64,000 bases of DNA, from assembly GCA_016296345.1 (NCBI GenBank), contig JAEDJL010000001.1, positions 40,385 to 104,384 on the forward strand. The letters run 5' to 3'. The DNA comes from Bacteroidales bacterium. Its GTDB lineage: Bacteria > Bacteroidota > Bacteroidia > Bacteroidales > P3. Position 1 is the first letter of the stretch. Each line of letters opens with the position of its first letter. The position numbers were made by a program, and so were the translations under genes. The notes beneath the pieces are model-generated. The model saw nothing but the letters and a program-made list of their open reading frames with translations. It had not been told where the DNA came from and searched no databases. Positions 1 to 8,659 of the stretch are shown here, piece after piece.

Positions 1-130
1 ATTTTCAAGTTGTTTTATTGGAATGCAAAACTCTTGTGCAGAAGGCTTGGTTTTGTGTTTTCCAAGGGTGTTTGCTGCTTGTCGATTGCTTGATTGCAAA
101 AAGGAATGGGTATTCTATCGGAGCGAAGTG

Positions 131-167
131 AACAAAAAGTGCCGACAGGTGGAAATTGTCGGCACTT
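131..167 (-). terminator. Rho-independent terminator of the small exported protein gene
   Basis: An 11-bp perfect stem (AAGTGCCGACA at 137-147 with TGTCGGCACTT at 157-167) has a 9-base loop. On the minus strand it is followed by a T-rich tract (bases 131-137). It lies 34 bp past the stop codon at 201, so it probably ends the two-gene minus-strand unit 201-1175. Bases 1-130 hold no gene I can support. Confidence 0.85.
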
Positions 168-200
168 GCGGACTGAATGAAACATTAAGGTTATTTCAAA

Positions 201-536
201 TTACTTGTCTTTCTTCTCGTTGTTCTCTTCGGTTTTGCCGTCTTCTACCTTTTCCAAAAAGGTATCAACAAACTTGTTTTCAATCTTTTTGTAAGTGGAA
301 ACAACTGCGTCTTCGACAGCTTGATAACCTGAAACAACACCATTCTCTATTGCTTTGTAGCCTTTTTGAACGTTTTCTCCGACTTTTCCTGTTTTTAATT
401 TGTATTCGCTCATGATTGTGTCTGTTTTTGAATTTTCTTTGGTTGGATTACTTTCTGTTTTAACTGTTTGAGCTTGCAAACCTGCCAATGGCAGACAAGC
501 CAAAATAAATAACAACTGTTTTTTGATTTCTTTCAT
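201..536 (-). CDS. Small exported helical protein, function unknown
   Basis: This 111-residue protein begins with a likely Sec signal peptide (positive start KEIKK, hydrophobic core, cleavage near LQAQ). A spacer rich in K, T, E and S follows, then short similar segments (GYKAIENGVVSGYQAVEDAVVS) that look like repeated amphipathic helices, and a Lys/Glu-rich tail. An internal ATG at about base 413 (MSEYKLKTG) would give a roughly 70-residue cytosolic protein; I recall small Firmicutes proteins of similar repeat style, but cannot search. The ATG at 536 is preferred because of the signal peptide and the 27-bp spacing to the barrel gene upstream (564-1175), with which it is probably co-transcribed. 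No function is assigned. Confidence 0.7.
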   Translation of the reverse strand: MKEIKKQLLFILACLPLAGLQAQTVKTESNPTKENSKTDTIMSEYKLKTGKVGENVQKGYKAIENGVVSGYQAVEDAVVSTYKKIENKFVDTFLEKVEDGKTEENNEKKDK

Positions 537-563
537 GATATAATGTATTTATGGGTTATGTTT

Positions 564-1175
564 TCAAAATCTGTATCCCAAACCGATGCTTGCCTGATGC
601 TCAGTCAATTTGCCGTTGTCGTTCATTGCCGAATTGAAGAAGGCATATCGGTAGTTCAGATTGATTTGTAATCCACAGCCGAACTCGACTCCCAAGAGCA
701 TTCCTGCTCCCAAGTTCCAACGACTTAAAGTGAAGTATTCGTTATTCTTGTCGTAGAGGTTTGCATCGCCAATTTTGGCACTCAATCCTGCACTTCCCCA
801 AGGACCTACTCCCAAATAGAATATGGTGTTTTTGCAGTGTACTTCGGGCATGAAGTAAAAAGGAACCATTATTCCGAAGCCGGAGCATTTCTCTTCAACC
901 GAATTGTATGTGAGCGAAGAGCGATTTTGTTGCAGCAAAACTTCTGCCTGTATGGCAAAATTCTTTGTGAATGTACGCTTGAGGGTAACGCCTGCATTTT
1001 CTCCTATTCCCAAGTTCCAATCTGTTACTCCCCGCACTCCTTTCTCTTGCATAAAGCTGCCGTTCAACTCCGCTTTAATTCCGATTGTGAGCGACTTTGG
1101 CTTTTCGTTCTCGTTTTGTGCGTGTGCATACAAGCCCATCGCTGCCATGATAATTACAATGAATGTTTTCTTCAT
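564..1175 (-). CDS. Outer-membrane beta-barrel protein
   Basis: The 203-residue product has a clear signal peptide (MKKTFIVIIMAAMGLYAHAQ, the common Bacteroidota 'AQ' cleavage). The rest alternates short polar and aromatic strands (for example NLGIGENAGVTLKRTFTKN) and ends in an aromatic residue (LGYRF), as expected of an outer-membrane barrel of the OmpA-like/PorT-like outer_membrane_beta-barrel class. Its size suggests about eight strands. It is first in a minus-strand pair with the small exported protein. A -7-like box (TACTTTTG, minus strand, 1247-1254) lies upstream. The ligand or function is not visible. Confidence 0.8.
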   Translation of the reverse strand: MKKTFIVIIMAAMGLYAHAQNENEKPKSLTIGIKAELNGSFMQEKGVRGVTDWNLGIGENAGVTLKRTFTKNFAIQAEVLLQQNRSSLTYNSVEEKCSGFGIMVPFYFMPEVHCKNTIFYLGVGPWGSAGLSAKIGDANLYDKNNEYFTLSRWNLGAGMLLGVEFGCGLQINLNYRYAFFNSAMNDNGKLTEHQASIGLGYRF

Positions 1176-1246
1176 AGTTGTTTGTTTTGTTGAATTGATA
1201 ATTTGTTAATTACTAATTGTGAACATTATGTTCTGTTTTCCGTTTG

Positions 1247-1254
1247 CAAAAGTA
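1247..1254 (-). promoter_or_regulatory. Probable -7 promoter box for the barrel gene
   Basis: The minus strand reads TACTTTTG, matching the Bacteroidota -7 consensus TAnnTTTG, about 70 bp upstream of the start at 1175. No good TTG is seen at -33, so the call rests on one element. Confidence 0.45.
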
Positions 1255-1351
1255 CTATGAATACATATCAGGAGTGTAGATAATAAGTCTATAAAAATAG
1301 CTTTAATTTCGCTTTTGGCTAAAAAAAGGCGAGTTTTAATCGATTTTTGTA

Positions 1352-1381
1352 TTTTGCGAACTAATTTGATTTGTATCTTTG
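1352..1381 (+). promoter_or_regulatory. Promoter of the AraC-family regulator gene
   Basis: TTTTG at 1352-1356 and TATCTTTG at 1374-1381 fit the Bacteroidota -33/-7 pair, with a 17-bp spacer. A TTG start at 1379 would lie inside the -7 box, which supports the ATG at 1397 as the true start with a very short leader. Confidence 0.7.
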
Positions 1382-1396
1382 CACAAAAAACAATTG

Positions 1397-2278
1397 ATGA
1401 AAAGAGGAATATCTTATATAGAGCTGAAGGAAGTATTTGCCAAATTGGCACCTCAAAGCATGGAAATAGAAAACGAGGTTCTTTTGATTGATAATGCCGA
1501 ATTGTTAAATTCGAGCAAAGAACCATATAGAACGGATTACACAACTACCTTGATTTATTTTGAGGGTGAGACTACTTTTTGGGTCAATATGAAAGAGTAT
1601 CACGCCAAGGCTCCGTGCATGGTTACCTTTTTGAGCGACCAAATCTTGTGTACTCAAAACAGTGAGGGCGATATTGTTTGCAAATGCATCATTTGTTCAA
1701 AGCATTTCACAGAGTCTCTTTTCGGAAACAGCAATAGCAAATTGCAGTTGTTTCATTCGATACATCAAAATCCCGTGATAGAGTTGAAAAAGTCCGATTT
1801 GCATATTTTCAGTATGTATTTCAAGGTCTTGAAATCGATAGCCGACACACCGGAAAATCCTTACAGGTTGGAAATAATCAAACATCTTACTCTGTCTTTG
1901 TATTATGGTTATACCCACGGGCTTCACCAAGAGAGTGAAAAGGGCAAACTGAGCAGGAAAGAGGAGATAAGCAGTGAGTTTGTCTCTTTGTTGAGAGATA
2001 ATTTCATAACTCACCGAGATGTTTCTTTCTATGCCGACAAGCTTTGCGTGTCTGCAAAGTATCTTTCAAAGGTTATCAAGGAGACCTTGGGCAAAACACC
2101 TTCGGAATTGGTATATGACTATGTGCTTACAGAGAGCAAGGTGTTGCTTTCTTCGACAGACATGACCATACAGCAGATTGCATACGAGTTGAACTTCGAG
2201 ACCTTGGATTTGTTTGGCAAGTTCTTCAAGCGTCTTGCAGGTTGTTCGCCGCGAGAATACCGCAATCGTTTGGGTTGA
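1397..2278 (+). CDS. AraC/XylS-family transcriptional regulator
   Basis: The 293-residue protein has an N-terminal cupin-like sensing half (about residues 1-175) and a C-terminal pair of helix-turn-helix motifs of the AraC class (about 195-290). The latter has the usual landmarks: DVSFYADKLCVSAKYLSKVIKE for the first HTH, TIQQIAYELNF for the second, and the signature SPREYRN at the end. It probably binds DNA as a one-component regulator. Its partner genes and ligand are unknown. It is transcribed away from the barrel gene and could control that divergent pair, which is inference from layout only. ATG 1397 is chosen over an in-frame TTG at 1379 that overlaps the promoter. Confidence 0.93.
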   Translation: MKRGISYIELKEVFAKLAPQSMEIENEVLLIDNAELLNSSKEPYRTDYTTTLIYFEGETTFWVNMKEYHAKAPCMVTFLSDQILCTQNSEGDIVCKCIICSKHFTESLFGNSNSKLQLFHSIHQNPVIELKKSDLHIFSMYFKVLKSIADTPENPYRLEIIKHLTLSLYYGYTHGLHQESEKGKLSRKEEISSEFVSLLRDNFITHRDVSFYADKLCVSAKYLSKVIKETLGKTPSELVYDYVLTESKVLLSSTDMTIQQIAYELNFETLDLFGKFFKRLAGCSPREYRNRLG

Positions 2279-2315
2279 AGCTGATTGCAGGCTTGATTGA
2301 GGCTTTTTGCAGGGC

Positions 2316-3392
2316 TTAGTTCTCTTGGGAGTTTCGTCGCTTCTTGCGTTGCTTTTTCAGAAGGTGGCGTTTCTGCCAACGTTTCCAGCGTTTCATAGGC
2401 GAGGAGGTGCGAGATGTTCTGTTGAGTGAGAGTTTGTCTTCGCTGCCTTCGGTTGTGTTGAGACTGAGGTGAGCTTCGGCTATGCTGGCATTGAGTTCAA
2501 ATCCTATAAGAAGAATAAAGGAATTGAGGTATATCCACAACAGGACGATAATCAGCACACCTATCGAACCATAGAGGGCATTGTATCGAGAAAAATGTGT
2601 GATGTAAAAGTTAAAGCCTTGTGTTGTGAGGATAAAGAGAATTGTGGCAAGCGTAGCTCCGGCAGAGAAAAATGTGTAGTGGGTTCTTACCGCAGGGGCA
2701 TAGTAATAGAGTGAGGCAAAGGCAAAATAGACTATCACGACAAGCAATATCCACTTGGCAGCTTTGAGCATAAACATCTTTGAGGCAGTGTCCAATATGT
2801 CTTCTTGCTCGAGGTATCGTATAAAGAGCTTGAAACCTCCCGTCAGAGTGAAACTTATGATTACCACAACGGCAATTATCACAACTATGAGCATACTCAT
2901 CAGCCGGCGTTTGAGCCATTTGCGTTTTTCAACCGAGTGATGAGATTGGTTAAAGGATATAAGCATGGCGTTAATGCCGCTCGAAGCAACGTAAATTGAG
3001 GAAATGAAACCCACAGAGAGCAATCCGGTATGTTTGCGTTGCAAGATGTCTTGCAGAGTGGCTTCAATGGTGGGGTAAATCGTTTCGGGAACAAAGTCTT
3101 TCAGGAAAGCAAAGAGCTGGGCTGCATAATAGGTAGTGTCGAAGTAGGGCAGCAGGGTAAAGAAAAACAGCAGCAGCGGAAACAATGCCAAGATGAAGTG
3201 AAACGATGTGGCGGCGGCTCTTTGGTTCAGCACGCCTTTCATCAGTCCTTTGATGAAAAACACCGCCACATCGAACAGTGGTATGCCTTGAAAGCCCGGA
3301 ATGACCAACAGCCTCGAAGTGTGCAACACCTCTCTCACCGGTCTCCAATAGATAAGCTTGCGAAGGTATTTCGTTTTGTTGCTTTGGTCCAT
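2316..3392 (-). CDS. YihY/BrkB-family membrane protein
   Basis: This 358-residue inner-membrane protein has several hydrophobic helices (for example SMLIVVIIAVVVIISFTLTGG and ILLVVIVYFAFASLYYYAP). It carries YihY/BrkB hallmarks: an N-terminal AAATSFHFILALFPLLLFF segment and a C-terminal GSIGVLIIVLLWIYLNSFILLIGFELNA segment. The family is widespread, with unsettled function; it was once mislabelled RNase BN. The C-terminus is very basic (KRWKRWQKRHLLKKQRKKRR). The chosen ATG at 3392 overlaps the nadC stop by one base (TGATG), implying translational coupling. A TTG one codon earlier is also possible. Confidence 0.9.
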   Translation of the reverse strand: MDQSNKTKYLRKLIYWRPVREVLHTSRLLVIPGFQGIPLFDVAVFFIKGLMKGVLNQRAAATSFHFILALFPLLLFFFTLLPYFDTTYYAAQLFAFLKDFVPETIYPTIEATLQDILQRKHTGLLSVGFISSIYVASSGINAMLISFNQSHHSVEKRKWLKRRLMSMLIVVIIAVVVIISFTLTGGFKLFIRYLEQEDILDTASKMFMLKAAKWILLVVIVYFAFASLYYYAPAVRTHYTFFSAGATLATILFILTTQGFNFYITHFSRYNALYGSIGVLIIVLLWIYLNSFILLIGFELNASIAEAHLSLNTTEGSEDKLSLNRTSRTSSPMKRWKRWQKRHLLKKQRKKRRNSQEN

Positions 3393-4243
3393 CAATTCTC
3401 GGCAAGCAAACTCAAATCCACACTTTTTATCTGATGGGTAACAGCTCCCACCGAAATGAAATCTACTCCGCTTTGTGCGTAAGACAAGAGATTGTCTTTT
3501 GTTATGCCGCCGGAGCTTTCTGTTTCGTAGCGGTGGTCAATCATCTTGACGGCTCTTTGGGTGTCTTCGGGCGAAAAGTTGTCCAACATTATCCTGTTGA
3601 TGCCGCCTTTTTTGAGAACCCTTTCCAATTCTTCAAAGTTCCTTACTTCGATTTCAATCTTTATATCGAGATTGTTGGCTTTGATGTAGGCGTTTGTCTT
3701 GTCTATTGCCTGCTCTATGCCTCCTGCAAAGTCGATATGGTTGTCTTTGAGCATTATCATGTCGTACAAGCCCATTCGATGGTTGGTTCCGCCTCCTGTT
3801 TTGACGGCATATTTTTCCAACACTCTGAGTGTGGGAGTTGTTTTGCGAGTATCGAGCAACTTGGTGTGGAAACCCTCGAGTGCTTTGACGTATTCTGATG
3901 TTGCAGTCGCTATTCCGGAGAGGCGTTGCATATAGTTGAGTACCGTCCTTTCGGCAGTGAGAATGGAAATGGCAGAACCTTCTACCACGAAAAGCACATC
4001 GCCTTTCTTCACTCTTTGTCCGTCTTTTACCAAAGGGTTGAATTGTAGGTTTTTATCCACAAGTTCAAAGACCATTCTTGCTATTTCCATTCCGCAAATG
4101 ATGCAGTCTTGCTTTGCAATCAGCTTTGCTTTGTTTTGTTCCTTGCTATCGATGCAGGCAAGTGAGGAATAATCCCCGCTGCCCACGTCTTCGCTGAGGG
4201 CAGTGAGGATATGTTGTCTTATGTATTGAGTGTCGAGTGTCAT
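3392..4243 (-). CDS. nadC: Nicotinate-nucleotide pyrophosphorylase (carboxylating)
   Basis: The 283-residue product matches quinolinate phosphoribosyltransferase. This enzyme turns quinolinate and PRPP into nicotinate mononucleotide, CO2 and PPi in de novo NAD synthesis in the cytosol. Visible family motifs include SEDVGSGDYSS near the N-terminus, the TRKTTPTLRVLEKYAVKTGG core with basic substrate-binding residues, HRMGLYDMIMLKDNH, IEIEVRNFEEL and MLDNFSPED. Length is normal. ATG 4243 gives the usual start (MTLDTQYIRQ); an upstream in-frame ATG at 4282 would overlap the protease gene. It sits 8 bp after the M6 protease stop and overlaps brkB. No nadA or nadB is in the window. Confidence 0.96.
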   Translation of the reverse strand: MTLDTQYIRQHILTALSEDVGSGDYSSLACIDSKEQNKAKLIAKQDCIICGMEIARMVFELVDKNLQFNPLVKDGQRVKKGDVLFVVEGSAISILTAERTVLNYMQRLSGIATATSEYVKALEGFHTKLLDTRKTTPTLRVLEKYAVKTGGGTNHRMGLYDMIMLKDNHIDFAGGIEQAIDKTNAYIKANNLDIKIEIEVRNFEELERVLKKGGINRIMLDNFSPEDTQRAVKMIDHRYETESSGGITKDNLLSYAQSGVDFISVGAVTHQIKSVDLSLLAEN

Positions 4244-4251
4244 GTCTTGGT

Positions 4252-7200
4252 TTATCTGTTTATTATCAGTACACATTCCCATACGGATTGTTCAAAGTAA
4301 ATTCTCAAAACGTAAGAGCCGCTGTGCAAGTCGTCAAGATATAGTTCTGTCTCGCCGCTTGAGATTGACAAGTCTTGAAGTGTGCTTACCAATCTGCCGT
4401 CTGTGGAAATTACTTCAATCTTTGCTTTGCCCAAATCGCTATCGGAATGAATTCTTATGTGGCCGTCAGACGGGTTAGGGCTTACTTTGATTGATGCTTT
4501 GCCTGATGCGATGTAATCTAAGCCCACTCCCTGAGCTACGTTTACTGTCAAAGAACCCGAAGTCGCCTCTTCGCAAGAGCCGCTTTTGACAACCGCTCTG
4601 TAACTCCAAGCTCCGGCTTCGGTAGGAACGTCTGTCAGATAGATACTATCTTGAGAATTTGCAATCCTTTCGTAGTTGTATCCTTCTTTTCGCTTTTCCC
4701 AATATAGTACATCGCCCAATGAGGCTCTCAGTTGCAGCCTTAATTCACTTCCCGAGGCAGGATTGCTGCTCACAAGGAACACATTGCCGCCTCTTGAAGC
4801 AGGACTGACAAAAATTGTTACCACATTGCTTGTGTCGCTTACAAAGGTTGAGGATACAACTCTTGCAAAATAGGTTGTTGTAAAGAGCTGTCGCATTTCG
4901 AGGTCTTGAAGATTGGAAACCGAACTCATGGTGCTTTCGACCCAAGTGAGACTATCGGTACTCATTATCCACTGATAGGTGTATGTTCCGCTGCCTCCGC
5001 TTGGTTGAGAGCCTTGCAAGGTGTTTGCAATGCTGCCTTCGCAAATTTGTTGGTCTTCCGAAATGTTGTTATTGAGTATAGGAGTGTAAGGAGTGGTGAT
5101 TTGGTATTGCTGACCGTAGCTTGTGCCGTACGAATTGGTCGCAAAGGCTCTTATATAATAGGTAGTATGTTCTTGGAGGTTGCTTATCGTTCCCTCAAAT
5201 GTTCCTGTGCCGCTGCCAAGAGCAAGAGTGTTGTCGGCAGTTGTAGGCATTGTTTCGACCGAATAGCAAATTCCTCTCGATGTAACTTCGCTCAATCCCG
5301 ACAGAGTAACCTCTCCCGAAACGCTTATGCTGTTGTAGGTTGCCAACTGTGGCTCGTTGGTTACAACCATAGGGGTTTGCATTGTGGCGTTGACAAGAAT
5401 ATTTTTTACCGAAAGCGAAGAAGAGTTTGCTATTCCCTCAAAGGCAATGAACAAAGTGCTGCTTGCATAGTTCAGAGGCAGGCTGTCTCTTGTATAATCT
5501 GCAGTTGCGTTCGACATAACTGCCAATTCGCTCCATGGGTTTGCCACATCGGTGCGGTACAATACCCTGAGGGTGTCGATTGTCGAGCTTGCAGACTGCG
5601 GTTGCAGGCGGTCAAAACACAAATATATGTCTTCAAAGTGTTCCAAGTCAAAGATTGGAAAAACAAGAAGGTCTCTGCTTCCGCTCTGTCCGCTTTCAAA
5701 TTTGTAAGAATTGCTTTCTGAATTAAAAGTCCAAGCATTTGTTCTCAAGCAAGGGTTGTCTTGCTCTGCCAATACGTTATAAGGATAGGAGTTTATCCTC
5801 TGACACAAGGTCGAAAACTCAATCTCTTCGCCGTAACCGATGTGTCCGTTGTTTCTTGCGAAGGCTCTGACATAGTAGGTGGTGTTTGGTTCTAACGATT
5901 GTAGATTTACAGAGAAGTTGTCGGCATTTGGAACTACTATCACGGCATCTTCAAGTGTCGGATTGCTATGTGTGGCGTAGCATACGCCCATTTGATAAAC
6001 AGGATTGTTGCCTTGGGACGACAAAGCTGCATTTACCTTTGCCGAAACGTCTGTCAAATTGTCAAAAGACAAAGTGTTGATGTGAGGAAATGCGTTTTGG
6101 TCTCCCTCATATACGCTTACATTGTCGATACATACCCCATATCCTCCCTGCAATGTCGCCTCGAAAGCAATCAAGTAGTAATCGGAAGTGTTGGGAAGAG
6201 AGATTGTCGCATTTGTCCACGAAGATACGTTGGAGGTATATGATTGCAAAAGTGTCCATGCTCCTGTTGGTGAATTTTTATAGTAAACTTTCAGTTTGTC
6301 TTGCTTTCCCGATTTTGCTTTTTGTGTGTATGAGAACGACAAGACAGCCTGACTGATGTTTGAAAGGTCGATAGGAAGAGTTACAAGCTTGGTTGTCTGA
6401 GTTCCGTTTGTCCAATCGGAACGAATGAAAGCCCAGCTGTCTCCCTCGGCAGCAGAAGATGTTCCGCCCGATTCGTAAGCTGTGTCGGTCAAGCTCCAAG
6501 TGTTTGTAACAAATATGCCAAATTCGTTTTCCCAACAGTCAAATGTTGTATTGTTCTGTTCAAAGCCGTCTTCAAAAGGAAATTCCAACTCTGCCATGCA
6601 GCGAGTTTTTACTTTCATAATCTCGCCATAACCTACCTTGTCGGCAGTCTTGGCGTATGCTCTTACGAAATATTCTCTGCCGGGCTGTAAATTATCAAGA
6701 CCGATTGAGAAAGTGTTGCTGCTCGAAGAAGAAGTAACGGTGTTGCAAAGCACGCTTGGTGTGGCGGTTGTGTCAGAAAAGCAGACACCTCTTTCAATTA
6801 TCGAGAGCGATTGGGCATTGTCTATGCTTGCAGACACACTTATGCTGTCAGAAAAGCCGATTGCCAACACTGTTGTAACGACAGGTCTTGTCGCATCTTC
6901 TGCTCCGTAGTCAAATGTGATGTTTCCGGTCGATGTGTTCTCTTGTATGTTTGTTATAGGGCGGTTCAGAGGGCTTCCGGAGTAGCTCATGCTGTTTGGA
7001 TTGGTGGTGTCGGTAAAGCTCGTTTGGTTGCTTGTTCCGGGGAATGGGTTGCTTGCTCTGCTGTAAATGCTGTTTGGATTTGCTTCTTCCAAATCCATTC
7101 CCGGGCTGTTAGGATTGCAGTTTGCACAATTCATGTTCCAGCCTGCCACATTCTTGTTTACATGAAATATAAGCATACCATGTCCGGGCAAATAGTAATC

Positions 7201-8466
7201 CCAGCCGACTTTTTGCCTGTTTTCCAACAAGAAGTATTCGTTTTGAGAGATTGTCATCTTGTAAGCCTTATTGACAGAGTGCAAAGGAGGGAGGGTATTG
7301 CTACCTTCTGCCAAAAGCTCTTCTATTTCTATGTAGCCTCTTACTTCTCTTTCGTGAGCCGACCACAAAGGAGGGCATTTTCCGTCGTTGTTGTAGTTGC
7401 CGCTACACATCAAATCCCAGCTACCATGGTCGTAAAAGCTGCCTTGGTCTTCGTAGTCAGTATCGTAATAGTCCGCCTGACCCAAAACGTGTGAGAATTC
7501 GTGGCATATAGTGCCTATGGTAGGAGGCTGAGGGCTGTATTCACTGCCTTGTTTCTCGGAAGAAACTCCGTAATCCGAAACATAAACCCCATCAACTGCA
7601 AAAGGAGAATACAATCTCGAACGATGAGGCCAAATAGTGTTGGGATCGTTGCCCGAACTTGCAGGAACGCCTGCATAAATGACGTAAACGCAAGACACAT
7701 TTTCGCCTTCGCCGTTGGTAAATTGAGAAAAATCGACTTCTGGGTCGGCAAAAATGATTGCCTCTGTAACCAATTCCCTTACGTGCATATCGGTATTAGT
7801 TCCCTCATAGTTCTGTCCGTAGTATGCCATGTTGCTTGCAGCAGTGTAAGGTCCTACAACGGTGGCTTCGACGCTCAGTCTGCCTGCCGAAGATGCCAAG
7901 AAGTAATCTCTGATGCTGCCGGCATTTCCATTAACCGAGTATCCGACTTGATTAAACAAAGCATCAATCTCTGCCCTCGGCGTAGTAAATGCCAAATCTG
8001 CAAATCCCATCAAAATAACTACCATTCTATAAGTCTCGGTAGGGGCAATAGCCGATTTGGAAGCCTGAGACACTCTGCTTTCAAAGTCTTGGTTTATTGC
8101 CCAAAACTGTTTTAGGTAAGAGATTTGTTCTTGTGAATAAAACAAGTCTTCATTCAGAGTGGCAAGAAGGGCAATTTCTTCTTCTGAACGTTGATTTGGG
8201 TTGTGAGCCAATACATTTGACGGCTTTATTCCGCCTTTTCCGTCAGAGATTGCATATACAAAATCGCCATTTTCAGCTCTTAGCAATGTGAAACCATCGA
8301 TTGATTTTGCCCAACTGACTTTTTCGTCTCCTTTGAGGGTGATTGTAACCACCGATTTGTCAGACTGAGTAACCTCTATCGGATAAGGATATGCCGGAGT
8401 ACAAAAAGACTTGACATTAAAGAGGATTAGCGTAAGCAGCAAAATCCAAAAAGCTTTCTTGTTCAT
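4252..8466 (-). CDS. Secreted M6-family metalloprotease with T9SS sorting domain
   Basis: This 1404-residue exported protein begins with a signal peptide (MNKKAFWILLLTLILFNVKS). The M6 (immune inhibitor A-like) catalytic region spans about residues 130-520 and has the zinc motif HEFSH at 322-326, followed by VLGQADYYD. Downstream are at least three fibronectin-III-like modules, each ending in a TYYVRAFA/TYYIRAFA strand. A choice-of-anchor-J-like jelly-roll (about 620-790, beginning FPFEDGFE) lies between them. The C-terminal ~80 residues (IKVSPNPSDGHIRI to CVLIINR) are a T9SS type A sorting domain. It probably acts outside the cell as a surface-attached or released protease. A promoter is visible at 8511-8542, and it leads an operon with nadC and brkB. 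Confidence 0.93.
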   Translation of the reverse strand: MNKKAFWILLLTLILFNVKSFCTPAYPYPIEVTQSDKSVVTITLKGDEKVSWAKSIDGFTLLRAENGDFVYAISDGKGGIKPSNVLAHNPNQRSEEEIALLATLNEDLFYSQEQISYLKQFWAINQDFESRVSQASKSAIAPTETYRMVVILMGFADLAFTTPRAEIDALFNQVGYSVNGNAGSIRDYFLASSAGRLSVEATVVGPYTAASNMAYYGQNYEGTNTDMHVRELVTEAIIFADPEVDFSQFTNGEGENVSCVYVIYAGVPASSGNDPNTIWPHRSRLYSPFAVDGVYVSDYGVSSEKQGSEYSPQPPTIGTICHEFSHVLGQADYYDTDYEDQGSFYDHGSWDLMCSGNYNNDGKCPPLWSAHEREVRGYIEIEELLAEGSNTLPPLHSVNKAYKMTISQNEYFLLENRQKVGWDYYLPGHGMLIFHVNKNVAGWNMNCANCNPNSPGMDLEEANPNSIYSRASNPFPGTSNQTSFTDTTNPNSMSYSGSPLNRPITNIQENTSTGNITFDYGAEDATRPVVTTVLAIGFSDSISVSASIDNAQSLSIIERGVCFSDTTATPSVLCNTVTSSSSSNTFSIGLDNLQPGREYFVRAYAKTADKVGYGEIMKVKTRCMAELEFPFEDGFEQNNTTFDCWENEFGIFVTNTWSLTDTAYESGGTSSAAEGDSWAFIRSDWTNGTQTTKLVTLPIDLSNISQAVLSFSYTQKAKSGKQDKLKVYYKNSPTGAWTLLQSYTSNVSSWTNATISLPNTSDYYLIAFEATLQGGYGVCIDNVSVYEGDQNAFPHINTLSFDNLTDVSAKVNAALSSQGNNPVYQMGVCYATHSNPTLEDAVIVVPNADNFSVNLQSLEPNTTYYVRAFARNNGHIGYGEEIEFSTLCQRINSYPYNVLAEQDNPCLRTNAWTFNSESNSYKFESGQSGSRDLLVFPIFDLEHFEDIYLCFDRLQPQSASSTIDTLRVLYRTDVANPWSELAVMSNATADYTRDSLPLNYASSTLFIAFEGIANSSSLSVKNILVNATMQTPMVVTNEPQLATYNSISVSGEVTLSGLSEVTSRGICYSVETMPTTADNTLALGSGTGTFEGTISNLQEHTTYYIRAFATNSYGTSYGQQYQITTPYTPILNNNISEDQQICEGSIANTLQGSQPSGGSGTYTYQWIMSTDSLTWVESTMSSVSNLQDLEMRQLFTTTYFARVVSSTFVSDTSNVVTIFVSPASRGGNVFLVSSNPASGSELRLQLRASLGDVLYWEKRKEGYNYERIANSQDSIYLTDVPTEAGAWSYRAVVKSGSCEEATSGSLTVNVAQGVGLDYIASGKASIKVSPNPSDGHIRIHSDSDLGKAKIEVISTDGRLVSTLQDLSISSGETELYLDDLHSGSYVLRIYFEQSVWECVLIINR

Positions 8467-8510
8467 GTTTCTAAATTGTTATGATGTTAATTGATACTCT
8501 TTTGAGGGTA

Positions 8511-8542
8511 CAAAGGTATATGGTTTTGACGATATTACCAAA
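8511..8542 (-). promoter_or_regulatory. Promoter of the M6 protease-nadC-brkB operon
   Basis: On the minus strand, TACCTTTG (8511-8518) with TTTG (8539-8542) 20 bp upstream matches the Bacteroidota promoter. It lies 45 bp before the protease start codon. Confidence 0.7.
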
Positions 8543-8614
8543 TCAAAACGGCGAAAAAACTTCAAAAACAAGGCGTTTTTGTGCGTTTAAGCCGTGATTT
8601 CTCAAAATAAGTGC

Positions 8615-8622
8615 TAACTTTG
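8615..8622 (+). promoter_or_regulatory. -7 box of the TPR-protein gene
   Basis: TAACTTTG matches TAnnTTTG, 38 bp before the ATG at 8660. The -33 element is weak. Confidence 0.55.
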
Positions 8623-8659
8623 CCCCGTTAAAACAAATACAAAATACAAGCATTACGAC

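Noticed and set aside
23..415. Plus-strand ORF at the left edge
   Set aside because: Antisense to the 201-536 gene and its terminator; Cys/Leu-rich composition typical of shadow translation.
4906..5721. Plus-strand ORF of 271 codons inside the M6 protease gene
   Set aside because: Cys/Arg-rich shadow translation opposite a well-supported coding sequence; no start context or domain.
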